Part shown: positions 1-12,100 of the stretch, piece after piece
Numbering within the stretch: the stretch's first letter is position 1
Layout of the letters: every line of letters begins with the position of its first letter
NCBI GenBank assembly: GCA_034440635.1
Contig: JAOTON010001526.1
Location: 124,001 to 188,000 of the forward strand
Source of the DNA: Lepas anatifera
Taxonomy: Eukaryota; Arthropoda; Thecostraca; Lepadidae
Length of the DNA stretch: 64,000 nt
Direction: 5' to 3'
Notes under the pieces: generated by a model
What the model saw: only the letters and a program-made list of their open reading frames with translations
Databases searched by the model: none
What the model was told of the DNA's origin: nothing
Program-made: the position numbers and the translations under genes

Positions 1-102
1 ACGAGTACTGGGGCCGGTACTCTCGCTGGTACAAATACCAACCGCTCGACCACATACGAGAGTACTTCGGCGAAAAGATCGGCATCTACTTTGCGTGGCT
101 TG
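1..102 (+). CDS. ANO7-like: Anoctamin exon 1 of window (left end cut)
   Basis: Residues 1-33 of the partial protein, with reading frame starting at position 3. It encodes the pre-TM1 segment [20 protein letters not shown] followed by [13 protein letters not shown], the strongly conserved entry to TM1. The donor is G|GTAAGA after 102, phase 1. The upstream limit of the exon is not visible. Confidence 0.93.
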
Positions 103-3100
103 GTAAGATTCCAGCGATCAGCTCCACTTTAACTTTGTTTTCCCCATATCTTGATGACTGTGATTTACAAGTGGTATAATTTTCCTGAAGAAAATTTCAA
201 GTATTCGAGACACGCCTCCAAATTCTGATAGTACTGCCAGATTTTACAGATATGATTTCTATTTCCAGCTATCCTGTTTCAGGCTATTCTGACTGCCAAG
301 TCAAAATAGCTGGATCTCAGACGGTTGCCAGACCTTATCTGCCTCAGCGTATTCAATAGCCCAGATCATAAGTGGTAAAAGCACGCGAGTGATTCCACAG
401 ACAATAGGTATGGAGTCCTTAGTTCAGGGGGCCCTGGATAAAACCGTTATCCATCTGCATCACCCACTTAGAAAAAATATGGTATCTTTCTACAATCTAG
501 TTGCTCCATAGTCTCCCAAATCACCTCAAGTGACGCCTTACAAGGCACTGTGGATAAAGTTCCTTTAAATTAGCTTCCCTTTATCCTGCTGGTGTTTCTA
601 TCTGTGTCGGAGTACCAGTGAGACTGTTGTGTGTTCGCCAGGTTTCTACACTGGCTGGCTGCTTCCCGCAGCAGTGGTCGGCCTCCTTGTGTTCCTCTAC
701 GGTGTTATCACAATTGATAGCAACGATGTAGCAAATGAAATTTGTGAGAAGCCCGGTAAGTGGTATTTGCGTTAAGAAATTGATTATTAGTGACGGATGA
801 TCCGGTGTATTGTAAAATTTGTGATATGTTATGTGCCTCATACCTTTCCGTTATTTAATTGACGTAGAAACATTAAACCGGCATTACAAATGTTCGATAT
901 CGCAGATTTTTCAACATCGCTGTCACAATCATCCGAGTGCATCGCATCTGATTATTCCCTCACAGCACGAAACACGTGTTTGATAGCCTTTAAATAGCTG
1001 ATTGGCTTTCCTGTTTTAGGCCAGTTCAGGATGTGTCCATTATGCGACTACTGCAAGTATTGGGACCTTCACACCATATGTGCCTACGCAAAGATCGCGT
1101 ACCTGTTCGACCACCCTGGGACCGTGTTCTACAGCGTGTTTGTGTCCTTCTGGGGTGAGTGGTGATTATCTACGGACTCTTGATGGAGCACAGGCGTCTC
1201 TTTTAAGGCATCTCACTTCACTTTGGCTCCCAGCATCCCAGAGATTAGCCAATTGTGAAATAATTTTAGCAGCGTGAGACATTATGACTACGAAAGATAG
1301 CGTTGGATTCGTCCAATGAAGCTAGTTTTCCAGTGTGTTTCGTGATCCGAATACCTACGATATGATTACCTCCTTGAGAGAACTTGTGGCGCTGCGAGGG
1401 CTGCATACTTGACACTAGTTTGTAGGAATGTCATCCATGACTCAGTCTCAAAGGTCGCTCAGGTTAACTTTCTCTCACATACAAGTTGGAGTGACCTTCT
1501 TGCAAAACGAAGTCGTGTTCAGACTTGGCGAGGTGCAGGGGCGACGGCCGCATCGATCCCGAGGCTAAACATGGGCCTAATTTCCTGACGGGTCACCGCG
1601 CCGGCCACTGGATATAAATGACCCAGACACATGTTCCCTCCACAATTGACCACTCATCAAGACCAAACGCCGCACTTTTGTGCTAATAACAGCTCACGGC
1701 ACGACAGAAAGTTCATGCAAAACTATTAAACTGACTTTTGCTCTCATAATTCTTAAAAAGCCGGCGTTCTCGCACACACTGGGTCTGGAGGTAGTATTTG
1801 TGCCCCCTGTCAGTGGTGTCGTTTCTGGAGTACTGAAGTTCTGTTCTGAGGTAGCGTTTGTGTGTCGTTTCTGCAGTACAGAAGTTCTGTTCTGAGGCAG
1901 TGTTTGTGCCCCCTGTCAGTGGTGTCGTTTCTGGAGCACTGAAGTTCTGTTCTGAGGCAGCGTTTGTGTGTCGTTTTTTCAGTACAGAAGTTCTGTTCTG
2001 AGGCAGTGTTTGTGTCCCCTGTCAGCGGTGTCGTTTCTGGAGCACTGAAGTTCTGTTCTGAGGTAGCGTTTGTGTGTCGTTTCTGCAGTACAGAAGTTCT
2101 GTTCTGAGGCAGTGTTTGTGTCCCCTGTCAGCGGTGTCATTTTTGGAGTACTGGAAGCGCAAGTGTGTCACCCTGGCCCACCACTGGGACTGCATGGACT
2201 ACCAAGAGGAAGAGGAGCGGCCGCGACCCGACTTCGCTGCCCGAGCCCCCACCTACGGCAAGAACCCCATCACGGGCATCAGGGAGCCCATTTTCCCGCA
2301 CGGAGTGCGGCTGAAGAGAATTGCGGCTGGAGCTGGCATCATCTTACTGATGGTACGTTCCGTTCTGGGTGATCCCCTGACGTTCTCATATTTCTGATGG
2401 CACGTACTGTCCCAGGTGATCCCCTGCCGTACCCATGATAATTAGTGCTCGGAAAGTTTGCTGAAAGCAGGGTGCCATCAACCGTTGAAAGTCTCGTGGG
2501 AGTGACAAAGGCCCTACAAAGATGATAGAGTAGAAGAGGGTAAAAGAGCCAAAATGCCTTACACCCACCTGAAAAACACCTTACGGAAAAAACAAAAACA
2601 CACCAGCCAAAACATACAAAAGGCTCTAAGAAACCTCCCAAGGCCGAGGAGGCTTAAAATGTTAAATGTTGAGGCCGAAAGTGCTTGGGCCCCTTCTAAA
2701 AACCTAAAATACCCAAAATGGGCAAGAGTGAGAAGAAGTCAAAGCAAGGGGAAGAGTGTTTTTTTGTTCTTTCTGTCTTCTGTTGTATCCTATTTTTAGG
2801 GCATTGGGTCACACCCACGAGATTTTGGACCCATAATAATGATGGTACCTGTCGCATACGCGGACCCAGGGGGGTGTAAAGGGGGCACATTCCCCCCATC
2901 GACCCTCAGCGCCCCCTTAAATGGTCACGGCGCCCCCCCTGAAAGGTCGACGGCGCCCCCTGAAATGTCGCTTCCCACCCCCCCTCCTTCCAGGATGCGA
3001 AAATCGGCGCCCACCTATTGGATTTCGCACCCACCTGATAGGTTTTGCCGGTCACAAGTGGCGCCCCCTGGTCTGGATAGCGCCCCCACCCCCCGATTGG

Positions 3101-6100
3101 CAATCCTGGATCCGCCTATGACCTGTCGTTGCCCTGATTTTGGTGGTACATGCTGTCCCAGGCAATTATCTGCCGTTCTGTTTCTCAAGGGGCTATCCAT
3201 GAATTAATAAACCCATATTTTGTTAGTTTTAAACCCCTCCCCCCCACCCCAGGAAATATTTGTTTGATGTCTATTTGCAATGTTTGATAGCGCTGTGGCT
3301 GACAACCCCGACATCCTTTTGGGTAACGTAGTTTATGGACGAATTTTTAAGAAATACTTTGAACTTTAAAGGCTGGAAAATCACGTATGGATACCAAAAC
3401 CTATGTAAAATTATGTAATCTAGATGTAAATATTCCAATCTGTAACGAATGAGAGAAATAAATATTTCCAAACATTGCGCATTGCAGGAGGCTTGGAAAA
3501 CTTTAGCGCCCACGGGACGTGTTGACTGGACAGCTACTCTTCATTGCTGGAACAGCATGTGTGCTGGACAGCTTTAAAACAGCCTTGCCTGATTTGGGGA
3601 TCATGGAATGTCATGGCATTGCATGAAATGTAACATACGGCGTCGTAGCCAGTCCCGGCGACATTACGAATGGTTGTTGCAATCTGCGTGCCTCAAAGCC
3701 CCAGTGATGGACGTGCTGACACATATGGGCAGGAAATAGAAATATTTTCATCCTCCGTAAGGCAGCGAGGGATTTCAACATGCTGTTTTAATTCTAGTTT
3801 TGAAGTTTTGCTCACAAGGATGTATGCTCCAGGTTTTCTGAAACGTTTCGGGGATGTTTTCCTTACACTATGTCTCACAGGTACATCAACATCTGTGACG
3901 GCAAGCTGAGTAAATTATCTTTTGTGCGTTCCCAGATGCTTCTGGTCATCATCTTTATCGTGGCCGTCATCATCTACCGTGTGCTGGTGTCGATTCCGCT
4001 CTTCCAGAACCCAACCTTCCGGTCACAGGCGCAGGCCATCTCGTCGCTCTCGGGCGCCATCGTCAACTTGATCCTCATCATGTGCATGGGCCGGGTGTAC
4101 GAGAAGCTGGCCTACCGCCTCACAGTCTGGGGTAGGAACGGTGGAGTGATGTGGCGGGAGGCAGGACTGGGGATCATCCGTGGTTTTTGTGGCTTCTTAG
4201 GGTCGATGGGTGGATGTGTTACGTATAAAGCTGCGTGTATGTGTGTAAGTCTATTCACTATCAAAATTTTGTGTTTATTTTATATGTGTGATAAAACATG
4301 GGCGATACCCAACTAACGTTACAGGGGTGGGATCAGAATGGAGAAGGATTTATCCAGCTGTTTTGGGAGTGTTGTAAATTTAATCTGAATGAATTTCCCT
4401 TCGGGCACCACCGCGTCAAGCATTGAGTCTCCTATGTAATCAGAGTGTGTAGGCTTCGCTCCCAGGAGATTATTAGATGCTGTTTTCAGATGCAATTAGA
4501 GGGCTTGTTCCTGTTTCAGAAATGCATCGGACGCAGAGCGAGTTCGAGGACAACCTGACATTCAAAGTGTTCATCTTCCAGTTTATCAACTTCTACTCGT
4601 CAATATTTTATATTGCCTTCTTTAAGGGCCGCTTTGTGGGATACCCAGGTCACTACAATCACATTCTAGGACTTCGAAATGAAGATGTAAGTAAAGAATG
4701 CAATTTAAAAAAATGTTATGGAGAACAGTTGACGTGCCTAGGAAAGGGATTCTCGTTCTTATTCAAAGCCGGCCTTTTTCATCACCAAAATGTTGTTTAC
4801 TTGTTTCTCATGATTGAACTTCTCATGGTTTCCGAGTGGACTGAAGAACAGGCTACATTTCAACGAAATTCTTAATGCATTTTCCTTGCCACGTGCTCAT
4901 CTGAAGGTGTCTTGCGTTTTCGTTTGTCCCTTTCCCGGCTTGGTGCCACCAGTCGCTGTCTGATGTCCTCAGTTCCCCCTCTCCGGCAGTCAGCGGGTGT
5001 CTGATGTCCTCAGTTTCCTCTCTCCGGCAGTCAGCGGGTGTCTGATGTCCTCAGTTCCCCCTCTTCGGCAGTCAGCGGGTGTCTGGTGTCCTCAGTTCCC
5101 CCTCTCCGGCAGTCAGCGGGTGTCTGATGTCCTCAGTTCCCTCTCTTCCGGCAGTCAGCGGGTGTCTGATGTCCTCAGTTTCCTCTCTTCCGGCAGTCAG
5201 TGGGTGTCTGATGTCCTCAGTTCCCTCCTTCCGGTAGTCAGTGTGTCTGATGTCCTCAGTTCCCCTCTCCGGCAGTCAGCGGGTGTCTGATGTCCTCAGT
5301 TTCCTCTCTTCCGGCAGTCAGTGGTGTCGATGTCCTCAGTTCCCTCCCTTCCGGTAGTCAGTGGGTGTCTGATGTCCTCAGTTTCCTCTCTTCGGCAGTC
5401 AGTGGGTGTCTGATGTCCTCAGTTCCTCCCTTCCGGTAGTCAGTGGGTGTCTGTTGTCCTCAGTTTCCTCTCTCCGGCAGTCAGCGGGTGTCTGATGTCC
5501 TCAGTTCCCTCTCTTCCGGTAGTCAGTGGGTGTCTGATGTCCTCAGTTTCCTCTCTCTGGCAGTCAGCGGGTGCCTGATGTCCTCAGTTTCCTCTCTTCC
5601 GGTAGTCAGCGGGTGTCTGATGTCCTCAGTTTCCTCTCTCCGGCAGTGCCCCGCCGGTGGGTGTCTGTTGTCCTCAGTTCCCCTCTCCCGGCAGTGCCCC
5701 GCCGGTGGGTGCCTGTTGTCCTCAGTTCCCCTCTCCCGGCAGTTCCCCGCCGGTGGGTGCCTGTTGTCCTCAGTTCCCCTCTCCCGGCAGTGCCCGCCGG
5801 TGGGTGCCTGTTGTCCTCAGTTCCCCTCTCCCGGCAGTGCCCGCCGGTGGGTGTCTGTTGTCCTCAGTTCCCCTCTCCCGGCAGTGCCCGCCGGTGAGTG
5901 CCTGTTGTCCTCGGTTCCCCTCTCCCGGCAGTGCCCGCCGGTGGGTGCCTGTTGTCCCAGTTCCCCTCTCCCGGCAGTGCCCCGCCGGTGGGTGCCTGTT
6001 GTCCTCAGTTCCCCTCTCCTCAGTGCCGCCGGTGGGTGTCTGTTGTCCTCAGTCCCCCTCTCCCGGCAGTGCCCCGCCGGTGGGTGTCTGTTGTCCTCAG

Positions 6101-9100
6101 TTCCCCCTCTCCCGGCAGTGCCCCGCCGGTGGGTGCCTGTTGTCCTCAGTTCCCCTCTCCCGGCAGTGCCCGCCGGTGGTGCCTGTTGTCCTCAGTTCCC
6201 CTCTCCCGGCAGTGCCACCGGCGGGTGTGTTGTCCTCAGTTCCTCTCCCGGCAGTGCCGCCGGTGAGTGCCTGTTGTCCTCAGTTCCCCTCTCCCGGCAG
6301 TGCCCCGCCGGTGGGTGCCTGTTGTCCTCAGTTCCCCTCTCCCGGCGGTGCCGCCGGTGGGTGTCTGTTGTCCCAGTTCCCCTCTCCCGGCAGTGCCCCG
6401 CCGGTGAGTGCCTGTTGTCCCAGTTCCCCTCTCCCGGCAGTGCCCCGCCGGTGGGTGCCTGTTGTCCTCAGTTCCCTCTCCCGGCAGTCCGCCGGTGGGT
6501 GCCTGTTGTCCTCAGTTCCCTCTCCCTCAGTGCGCCCCGGTGGGTGTCTGTTGTCCTCAGTCCCCCTCTCCCGGCAGTGCGCCGCCGGTGGGTGCCTGTT
6601 GTCCTCAGTTCCCCTCTCCCTCCAGTGCCCCGCCGGTGGGTGTCTGTTGTCCTCAGTTCCCCCTCTCCCGGCAGTGCGCCGCCGGTGGGTGTCTGGTTGA
6701 GCTGGCACAGCAACTGGCTGTGATCATGATTGGCAAGCAAATGGTGAACAACGCTCAAGAGATCATCGTACCCAAGCTCAAGGCTTACTGGCAAAATAGA
6801 AAGGTGAACTATTTGTGTCTTTATTGTTTCCATTTTTCTATCTGTTTTGGCGACGCAACTGTCGTCTTTCATTGCATTCTAGTCTCAGATATGGGGAACA
6901 CTTAGGTGAAACTGTCAAGTTAGACAAAAACACTACTTTAATGGTCCTCTTCAACAATTCTAACACTTTCACTGGCTTTCAACATTCCGGTGGACTCAAC
7001 AATTTCATCGTTTATGAGTCACTCTGACCTTGGAAAATGTTACAAAGATACGATACAGGGTTACCTTGTCTTTACAGATTCTGTCATTTTTCCCTCCTTA
7101 TCGATCAACTCTTTCCCCATGCCAGTCAGTAAGCTTGTAATTTTCTAAATCAGTTTTTTCTTGTTTTGTAAATTGTACAGACCTCTCGTTTGAGCTACGG
7201 TTGAACCCTTAACAAACTTGTGACTGGCTCCAATTTTCTTCCATGAGCCTACCTTTGTACATATATCGTTTGTTTGCTGTCTAGTTTTTATATAAGAATA
7301 AAATGTGCTGGGTAAGCACTAAGGCTGACCGGACCGGGTGAAACTCAGGTGAAGGATATGGCTGCCAATTGCTCTCATACGCGCTGGGAGGAGGATTACC
7401 AGCTCATCGACTCGGAGGGACTCTTCCAGGAGTACCTAGAGATGGGTGAGCTATCAGTAGAATCGCTTCACGAAACCAAGGACAGCTATATTGGGTTCAG
7501 GAAAGTAAAATAAGTGTGTGTAATAATATGCACAGCTGACTGTGATGTTCTGCCTTATCGTATTGTTATTTCCTCAAGGACTTATTAAATCACTGAAATG
7601 TCTCACTGGAGAAACGAGGTAAAGCTTTGCTTTTCCCGAAAAGCAACCGAGATAATTTCTTTGGGAGTGCTGCTCCTAATTTCTGTCCCATTATCTTCAG
7701 ATTGCCGTACTGCTTATTTATCATCCTTCCAAAGTATCTTTATTAAGGCCCAGAATTTGACTGTAGCATAATCACATTGAAGCAATGCATGCCCGCTTAT
7801 GCCCTTGCACTGTTTCTCCGCTTCAAGTCTGCTGTCTGAGACGGCAAAGCAGCAGAGCTGCTGGCGCGCTCTGTGCCTGTGTACCTACCAGTGCGACCAG
7901 TGTCCTTGGCCATCGGCAGTGCTTCAATTCGGCTTCATCACCATCTTCGTGGCGGCGTTCCCCCTGGCACCGCTGTTCGCACTGCTCAACAACTGGGTGG
8001 AGATCCGGCTGGACGCGCAGAAGTTCATCTGTGAGACTCGCCGGCCCGTGCCTGAGCGCTGTGCCAACATCGGCATCTGGTTCACCATCCTGGAGACGCT
8101 GGCTCATCTGGCAGTCATCAGTAATGTAAGTTCGGATGATAAACAGTGCTTGCTGATGTTCTTATTTTCTGTGAAACAATTCGTAGCTGTGCACACAGTT
8201 AAAGAAGGTTTCGCTACTGTTTTTAACTATAGTTTTACTATGATTACGCAATGTCTGTGGGTGCAGCAATACTGGTGCGTATCGATGACAAACGAGAATT
8301 AGGGTAAAAAACTTCCACCATTTTTAATAAGGAAGGACGGTGGAGAAATCGCACTTTTCTAGTCGTCGCACCTCCGAACCAACGCCCCAACTCGCACTCT
8401 GACCCTGTCTCTTTCCCTCCCTCTCCTTATAGCCTTCCCTTCATTAGTCAATATTGTCAGCGATTTCCGACTGCTGGTGAGACGCCCCAGGGTCTTGTCA
8501 ATGGGGATAAAAAGGTCCATGGGACGGCAGTTACGCAGAAATTTCCATAAAGTAAAGGTAATATTTTGTTTGGATGTTTTTTTCCAGAGTTTTCTTCATT
8601 AAAAAAATTCAAGGTATAACAAGAAACAGCTGCATTTACAGTCTCTTAGCTGCATACCTTGTGTGTTGTTTCAGGCATTTCTGATCGCTCTCTGACCCTC
8701 TCTCTTTCCCTCCCTCTCATTATAGCCTTCCCTTCATTAGTCAATGTTGTCAGCGATTTTCGACTGCTGGTGAGACGCCCCAGGGCCTTGTCAATGGGGA
8801 TAAAAAGGCCCATGGGACGGCAGGCACGCAGAAATTTCGGTAAAGTAAAGGTAATAGTTTGTTTGAATGTTTTTTTCAAAGAGTTTTTTCTTCATTAAAA
8901 AAATCAAAATGTCAAGGTATAACAAGGAACACAGCAATAGTTAATTGCATTTACAGTCATGCCCATTTATGCATAGATGTCTGACATCTGAGTTCCGAGA
9001 AAATAATTGGATCCGAAATAGAAAAAAACAGCATTCTCGTACCATTATCCGGATGGCATTATTATCCTGGCGATTATCCACCTAAGGGCATGTAACATTG

Positions 9101-12100
9101 TTCTTATACCAAGAGACTGCGCCAAGTATCTGATGTATGATCCATTTTCTGACGTAAGTATCTGGGGTGGTTGTTGGAACTTCCCTGCGTCCGCGTGGTA
9201 ACTGTACGGGCGCTGGCAGTGTCAAAAGTAGGCTACAACGCGCCCGCATCGACCCGTCATGCATTATTGACGCCGCGCGGGCAACGGCGAGTACTATCGG
9301 CCTCAATGGGCGCCGACAAAGTTCAGCACCTTCTATTGAGCTGTTTACTTCGAATTAATGCATATTCATGAATGCTTTTAACTTTATCGGCTTTTAGTTT
9401 TGTTATTTGGGCTTAGCTGCATTGCAGCACGGAACGACTCTTATTAAAACTGGTTCAAACACTGGCTTTGGTTCTGGCTGAGTTATCAGACCTCTTTTCC
9501 TCTCCCGGAATCAGTTTTCATCGACCTCGACCTTATGAACCACAGGCATCGTGTTGGATATGCACCTGATTACATAATAACCTCGCTGTCTGTCCTGTGA
9601 CTGGCACGATATTCAGCGATGCAGTTTAGTGGACTTCTGGTCAAACTTCTGCCAACGCCAATTTCTCAGCTGCGTTTCCATCGAGCTTGTCTTTTTGTGT
9701 AAGGGTTCTAGTTATAGACTATAATCACTGCTGCAGAACTGACGGTTTGGTTGTCGGATTCGACTCCAACTCTAACTCCGGTCTGAAAAGATCGACTCCA
9801 GTGCCAACTAAGTGCGACTCCGATTCCGGCTCCGCTTACGGCTCCGACCGTACTCTGGTACTTTGAAGCTTGTATTTGAATATGTTACCATGGTATCTGA
9901 ATTGTAATTATAATATGTGTATTTGAATATATTGCTATTTGATTTATAAACTACCAAAACAGCGAACAAAGAAATTACGAATTTCCTTCAATTTTATCGA
10001 CAAGAGTTGAGCCGCCCCGGTAGCTCAGTTGGTAGAGCGTTGGGCTCCGGCCCGCTGCTCAGAAGCATGCAGTTGCAGTGCATGTCCAGGCTTGGGATCG
10101 GTTCCCCTGAGACGCTCCGGCGCTCAATAGTTTACCCGACGTACAGGTCGGCTGGCAACTGACGGGTGAGAGGGTGACCTGAGCGGGGCGGCCGTCCCTG
10201 TGCTTTGTGGGACGTTAAACTTTGGCTTCTAAATTAACCCTCCATTGAGGGAGTTGCTCGTTCGGGTGGTGGTGTCGGGGTCTCCGTGACAAGTCCCTTG
10301 ATGACTTGACTCCAAGTCCTTGATGATTGAGTCGGAGTGAGACTCCGACTCCAGCAGCCTTACCAGGAACAACTTTAAAAAATTTATAAAAAGAGTTGTG
10401 TCCAGCCCTTACGGCAAAACAAACCCTTCTTAACACTCTGGGCACTATATAACCTTCAGAGCTTCGTGCGCCCGAAAGCTCAAATAACTAACTTATCTTT
10501 TTAACGTTAAAAAAATATTACCACACCTTTAAAAATGAATTTTAATCGACAGAAAAAGGGCCATTTGTTTGCAATGTTCTGGCTGTACCTCTTATACACA
10601 CCTTCTATGGAACATTGTTGGTTGGAGCGAAAGCAAAGGCGAAGAATGCGCAAGTTTCTTATTTTCTTTAGAAATTGTTTAGTTAAGAGCTCTGTTGCTG
10701 GCAAAGTGCACCTTATGAGGTGCAGTCCATGACTCCTCGGCCTTTGTTTTGATGGTCACTGTCGTCGAAAGCTGCTTTACATAGATACAATGTCAGGAAT
10801 GAGCGGGGTGGATCCAGCCGCCGCCCAACCACCCCCAAGAAAATGTGTGTTTCATAATTGACCTTCGGTAAAAACGTTACGCGCCTTTGTCAGTTTGGAG
10901 GGTGCACCTTTGAACAGGATGAAAATGTTCCCTGAAAAAACTGGAGGCCTTTCGCTTTTTCTTAGCGCCCGAGACTGACATGGGTTTCCCCCATGCAGCT
11001 GGCTGAATCCGCCCCTTGGTTGAATGACCGTATAGTCCGAATGAATGGTACTGACTGAATGGTACCGAATGACCCATGGTCTTTTGTAAGGCATGGCTCG
11101 AAAAGGTTCTAAATTGTTTAAAATCACGCAAAAACCATTACCAACTAGGTATTTTTCTTCAGAGAAATTTCCTGGACATCAAGCCCCAGTCTTAAGAACT
11201 CCACCTTCGCGCAATTTCTTTGGTAATTCAATTTTGTTTAGTTATTCTAAGCTATTCTGAAGGTGCCATGAATTTTTCAGTGTTACGCCTGCTGGGCTAT
11301 TAACATCAAAGCTGTCTTAGCTTCAAATTCATGGTTCAAAGTCACAGACCTTTATAACGCCCACAGCTGCAATCTGTGACCCAAATAAGGACCTTGACCC
11401 GCCCATAGGGAACCATTGTTCTGCAGGAAGTAACATACTTTTAATGGACCCAGCGTTTCCACTTAGATACACTGCTAGCATCGTCACTATCACACCATCG
11501 ACATTGTCGTCAACATGTTTGCAAGCCTCGCTCTTCCACTGCATTGCCAATTATACAAGACACAAAAACACTGGTACATCGCACATAACAATTATTCTGT
11601 CATTCAGGAGCGTAGCCAAGGAGGGGCGGCAGGGACAGCCGCCCCCCTCCCCTGAGGGGCCCGAAGGGCCCCCTGAGAACACGATTCTGTAACAAACAGG
11701 GCGCTTTTTACCCATCAGGGCCCTTTTGGCGCTGTCCCAGGGGTCCTTTTTCGGGGCGCCGCCCCCCCCTGAGCGAAATCCTGGCTACGCCCTTGCTGTC
11801 ATTACTGTACTATATCACTACCCCGTCACTCATTGTCTTTAACAACTGTTGCCTTGAATAATTTGGAAAGGAACTCAACTCCGGATCTGGCCCGGTATCC
11901 GGAGTCGGCTAAATCTCATCGACTTCATATCCAACCGCGGACAAAGCTGTCGCCTCGAACCGACTCCGCCTCCGACTCGGACAGTGCGGCCATGGCTTTA
12001 CTGTGGATGTTTGTTTGCACTATGGCTGGGTCCCTGCGCAATGTTAGATTAATCATTTTGGCTTTGGAAGAGTGGGAACAGCCGGGTCAAATATTACTAC

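Noticed and set aside
4950..6674. Mucin-like or Pro-rich coding exon
   Set aside because: Interval lengths vary from 42 to 49 bp, so no frame persists, and family homology places the exon start at 6675.
5443..6723. 426-codon and overlapping long ORFs on both strands
   Set aside because: They arise from the stop-poor minisatellite (units near 48 bp). The translation is only the repeated unit and does not enter exon 7 in its coding frame.
10021..10130. Functional tRNA gene
   Set aside because: The A box is good, but no cloverleaf closes and the body continues into a SINE-like tail.
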